From CAZTWC01 sp964617105 [NCBI: uncultured Myxococcia bacterium] (GTDB taxonomy: Bacteria; CAZTWC01), in the NCBI GenBank assembly GCA_964617105.1, contig CAZTWC010000196.1, positions 1 through 7,110 of the forward strand: 7,110 nt of DNA, written 5' to 3'. The notes beneath the pieces are model-generated. The model searched no databases and was not told the origin of the DNA. It saw only the letters and a list, made by a program, of their open reading frames with translations. The position numbers were made by a program, and so were the translations under genes. Positions within the stretch are counted from its first letter, which is position 1, and each line of letters begins with the position of its first letter. Shown piece by piece: positions 5,247-7,110 of this stretch.

Positions 5247-7022
5247 CTACATTTGTTCCAAAACTATACGGTGCAGTTCCTTATGAATACTGTAATTCTC
5301 CTGGCGATTAGTTTGCACTTCAATAATAGTGCTCTTTTCCCTCTCCTGGTTCTGAACAAAAACTGAGACAAAATCTTCCTTTTTATTTACCAGTTGGTAA
5401 TCTAGTCCAAAAGCCAGCGCCAGATTTTTAAAATCGGTTTTGTGAGGAGAGGCAAAACAGGATTCAAAAACCTCTTTACATTCACTGATGGGCAAAAAAG
5501 AAAAAATGCCACCCCCACAATTATTAATTAGCACAATAGTTACAGGAAAATCAGAATTTCCCAGAATTTTAAGAGAGTTAGAGTCATGTATAAATGCCAA
5601 ATCTCCAATTAGAAGGGTTGTTGCTTTTTGTAAACCAACAGCAAAACCGCTGGCAGCAGCAATATTTCCATCAATACCACTAGCTCCGCGGTTGCAACCA
5701 ATAATTACTCTTTGCCCTCTTGGGTTATAAAAAAGATCACAGTCCCTTATTGGCATGGAATTTCCAAGAAACAGCCCTGAATTCTCTTTAATATTGCCGG
5801 TCACAGCCCGGGCGACAAAGGGTTCAGTGATTTTGTCGGTCTCTTCCAAGAAATTGTCTACTTTAGTATCAATTTTTTGTTGTAAATGGTTAATTACAGA
5901 GAGATCTAATCTTTTTTTAACATGATGACAGGATATAAAATAGTTATGACCTTTAAGTTCTCTGCAAAAAACATCAATTTCACAGTCTATTTTAAGGCTG
6001 ACAAAATGGTTATGATCTGTCCTTGCACAACTGTTTGACACATGGATATAATTATTAAATCCAACCGCTCGGCAAAACTGGTCAAAACTTTTGGAAATTA
6101 TGGGCCCGCCAAGATGCAGGACAGTGTCTGGGGATGGTAATTGATCTGAGGCCAACATCTGATGAAAATTATTAATAATATAGTTTTTATTATTCTCTGC
6201 TGGCAGGGAAGTCCAACTTTTAAGACCCGATGTGATGTCGGCCAGAACTGGCCATTCAAGGTAAGAGGCAAGCATTATCACAGCCTGCTGCTGTATATAA
6301 CCCCCACAATCCCCAACTACAATGATTCCTCTTTCAGATCTATTGATAATATTAACCGCTTCATCAATAATCTTTGTGCCTGGCACTAAAACCGGATTAC
6401 AATTTTGAGTAAAGGGGAGTCTGCTTAACTTCCATTTACTCACTCCATCCAGGTAATCACCTCTAATATTTGACTCAACAGGTGCCAGAGGTTCGCGGAA
6501 CATGCAGTTTAGGTGAACCGGACCCGCATTCGGGGCATAGGCATTCCTGATAGCTAAATTTACTGTAGTCAAGACAACCTGAGGAGAAATCTCCACCGTT
6601 GGACAGGGTAAATCAACTGACCAACGGCAATAGTTACCAAAAAATTTTACCTGATCTATAGTCTGATTTGCTCCTGAATCTCTCAATTCCGGTGGCCGAT
6701 CAGCTGACAAAATCAATAAAGGTATCTGAGCCATCGAGGCTTCTACTATTGCGGGAAAAGTGTTGGCTAAAGCGGTACCCGAGGTTGTAATGACAACTGC
6801 AGCTTTACCTGCCCCCTGAGCATATCCAAGAGCATGAAAAGCAGAACCCCTTTCATCCAGGCAGACACTTACCCGGGTATCTGGATGGCGTGCTGCTGCC
6901 ACGGCCAGGGGTGCTGAACGGGAACCGGGAGAAAGGCAAAAATAGGTAATTCCATTGCGGACCAATTCCTCCACAATCAGGGAACTCCAGAGATAATTGA
7001 TATTTTCCATTGCTATGGGCAT
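5247..7022 (-). CDS. menD: MenD, SEPHCHC synthase (2-succinyl-5-enolpyruvyl-6-hydroxy-3-cyclohexene-1-carboxylate synthase)
   Basis: This thiamine-diphosphate enzyme decarboxylates 2-oxoglutarate and adds the resulting succinyl carbanion to isochorismate. At 591 residues it is full length for the family (about 550-600). Visible motifs in order: SPGSRSAPLA (31-40); DERG (56-59), with Glu57 the expected cofactor-activating glutamate; TSGTA (80-84); ADRPPELRDSGANQTIDQ (107-124), substrate-binding and diagnostic of MenD; GNSMPIRD (420-427); NRGASGIDG (444-452); and the Mg-ThDP motif starting GDLAFIHD (473-480) and ending in NN at 500-501, followed by GGGIFSFLP. The start at 7022 overlaps the menF stop by 10 bases and has only a weak GGA upstream. 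An in-frame ATG at 7010 (Met5) lies just after the menF stop but has no purine-rich site either, so I keep the longer form. The gene ends with TAG and is followed by the largest gap in the operon. Confidence 0.97.
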   Translation of the reverse strand: MPIAMENINYLWSSLIVEELVRNGITYFCLSPGSRSAPLAVAAARHPDTRVSVCLDERGSAFHALGYAQGAGKAAVVITTSGTALANTFPAIVEASMAQIPLLILSADRPPELRDSGANQTIDQVKFFGNYCRWSVDLPCPTVEISPQVVLTTVNLAIRNAYAPNAGPVHLNCMFREPLAPVESNIRGDYLDGVSKWKLSRLPFTQNCNPVLVPGTKIIDEAVNIINRSERGIIVVGDCGGYIQQQAVIMLASYLEWPVLADITSGLKSWTSLPAENNKNYIINNFHQMLASDQLPSPDTVLHLGGPIISKSFDQFCRAVGFNNYIHVSNSCARTDHNHFVSLKIDCEIDVFCRELKGHNYFISCHHVKKRLDLSVINHLQQKIDTKVDNFLEETDKITEPFVARAVTGNIKENSGLFLGNSMPIRDCDLFYNPRGQRVIIGCNRGASGIDGNIAAASGFAVGLQKATTLLIGDLAFIHDSNSLKILGNSDFPVTIVLINNCGGGIFSFLPISECKEVFESCFASPHKTDFKNLALAFGLDYQLVNKKEDFVSVFVQNQEREKSTIIEVQTNRQENYSIHKELHRIVLEQM

Positions 7023-7110
7023 GGTTTTGTCCAGATCTTTAGGTATTTTTTAATTTTGGCCTCTAATTCCTTCCATTCAGCATTGGCAACTGATCCCTTT
7101 ACTATTCCAG
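7013..7110 (-). CDS. menF: Isochorismate synthase MenF, C-terminal fragment (gene continues beyond the window)
   Basis: Only the last 31 codons lie in the window, read from 7108 down to a TAG at 7015-7013; the 5' part lies beyond the right edge. The visible peptide begins GIVKGS and continues with AEWKELEAKIKKYLK. This matches the usual end of chorismate-utilising enzymes (isochorismate, anthranilate and salicylate synthases), in which a glycine-rich G-[IV]-[VK]-x-G/E-S turn is followed by P/A-x-x-EW-x-E and a basic helix. In this family the enzyme isomerises chorismate to isochorismate with Mg2+, the first committed step of menaquinone synthesis. The fragment alone cannot separate isochorismate synthase from its relatives; the direct overlap with menD decides the call. 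The stop lies within the first codons of menD, a 10-base overlap that suggests one transcript and translational coupling. Confidence 0.8.
   Translation of the reverse strand, partial: GIVKGSVANAEWKELEAKIKKYLKIWTKPCP

Noticed and set aside
1-7110. CRISPR array, tRNA or rRNA gene, transposase, toxin-antitoxin or defence module
   Set aside because: No tandem spaced repeats, tRNA-like cloverleaf or such proteins were seen; nearly all bases are accounted for by men genes.

Overview
This window holds most of a classical (isochorismate/o-succinylbenzoate) menaquinone biosynthesis operon, read entirely from the minus strand. In transcription order, from high to low coordinates, it contains: the last 31 codons of an isochorismate synthase (menF), menD, menB, menA, menC, menE and menG/ubiE. 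Together these cover chorismate to menaquinone except for one step, menH (SHCHC synthase), which is not in the window. No gene on the plus strand is supported.

The DNA is AT-leaning by eye. It has Shine-Dalgarno sites of the AGGAGG type and a tightly packed men operon that contains both the prenyltransferase and the methyltransferase. I infer an anaerobic or facultative Firmicute of the Peptococcaceae/Desulfotomaculum kind, but the sequence alone does not fix the taxon. Gene order F-D-B-A-C-E-G differs from the Bacillus order F-D-H-B-E-C.

Layout. At 7013-7110 is the C-terminal tail of MenF. Its stop lies inside the first codons of menD (5247-7022), a 10-base overlap. A 108-base gap (5139-5246) follows; it carries an imperfect hairpin that looks like a degenerate dispersed repeat and the good ribosome binding site of menB (4305-5138). 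From there to the end, genes abut or overlap: menB-menA (1-base gap, or 56-base overlap if an upstream ATG is used), menA-menC (13-base overlap), menC-menE (1-base gap), menE-menG (ATGA overlap of 4 bases). Six bases after the menG stop, a perfect palindrome (56-95, 19-bp arms) probably ends the operon. Bases 1-55 hold nothing I can call a gene.

How the genes work together. MenF makes isochorismate and MenD condenses it with the succinic semialdehyde unit from 2-oxoglutarate to give SEPHCHC. The missing MenH step gives SHCHC, which MenC dehydrates to o-succinylbenzoate. MenE makes OSB-CoA and MenB cyclises it to dihydroxynaphthoyl-CoA. A thioesterase, also not seen here, releases the naphthoate; membrane-bound MenA prenylates it and MenG methylates it to menaquinone. 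I found no sign of an undescribed system. The points worth a second look are the missing menH together with the unusual gap where it would sit, the terminal palindrome, the uncertain menA start and the divergent signature residues of MenG.
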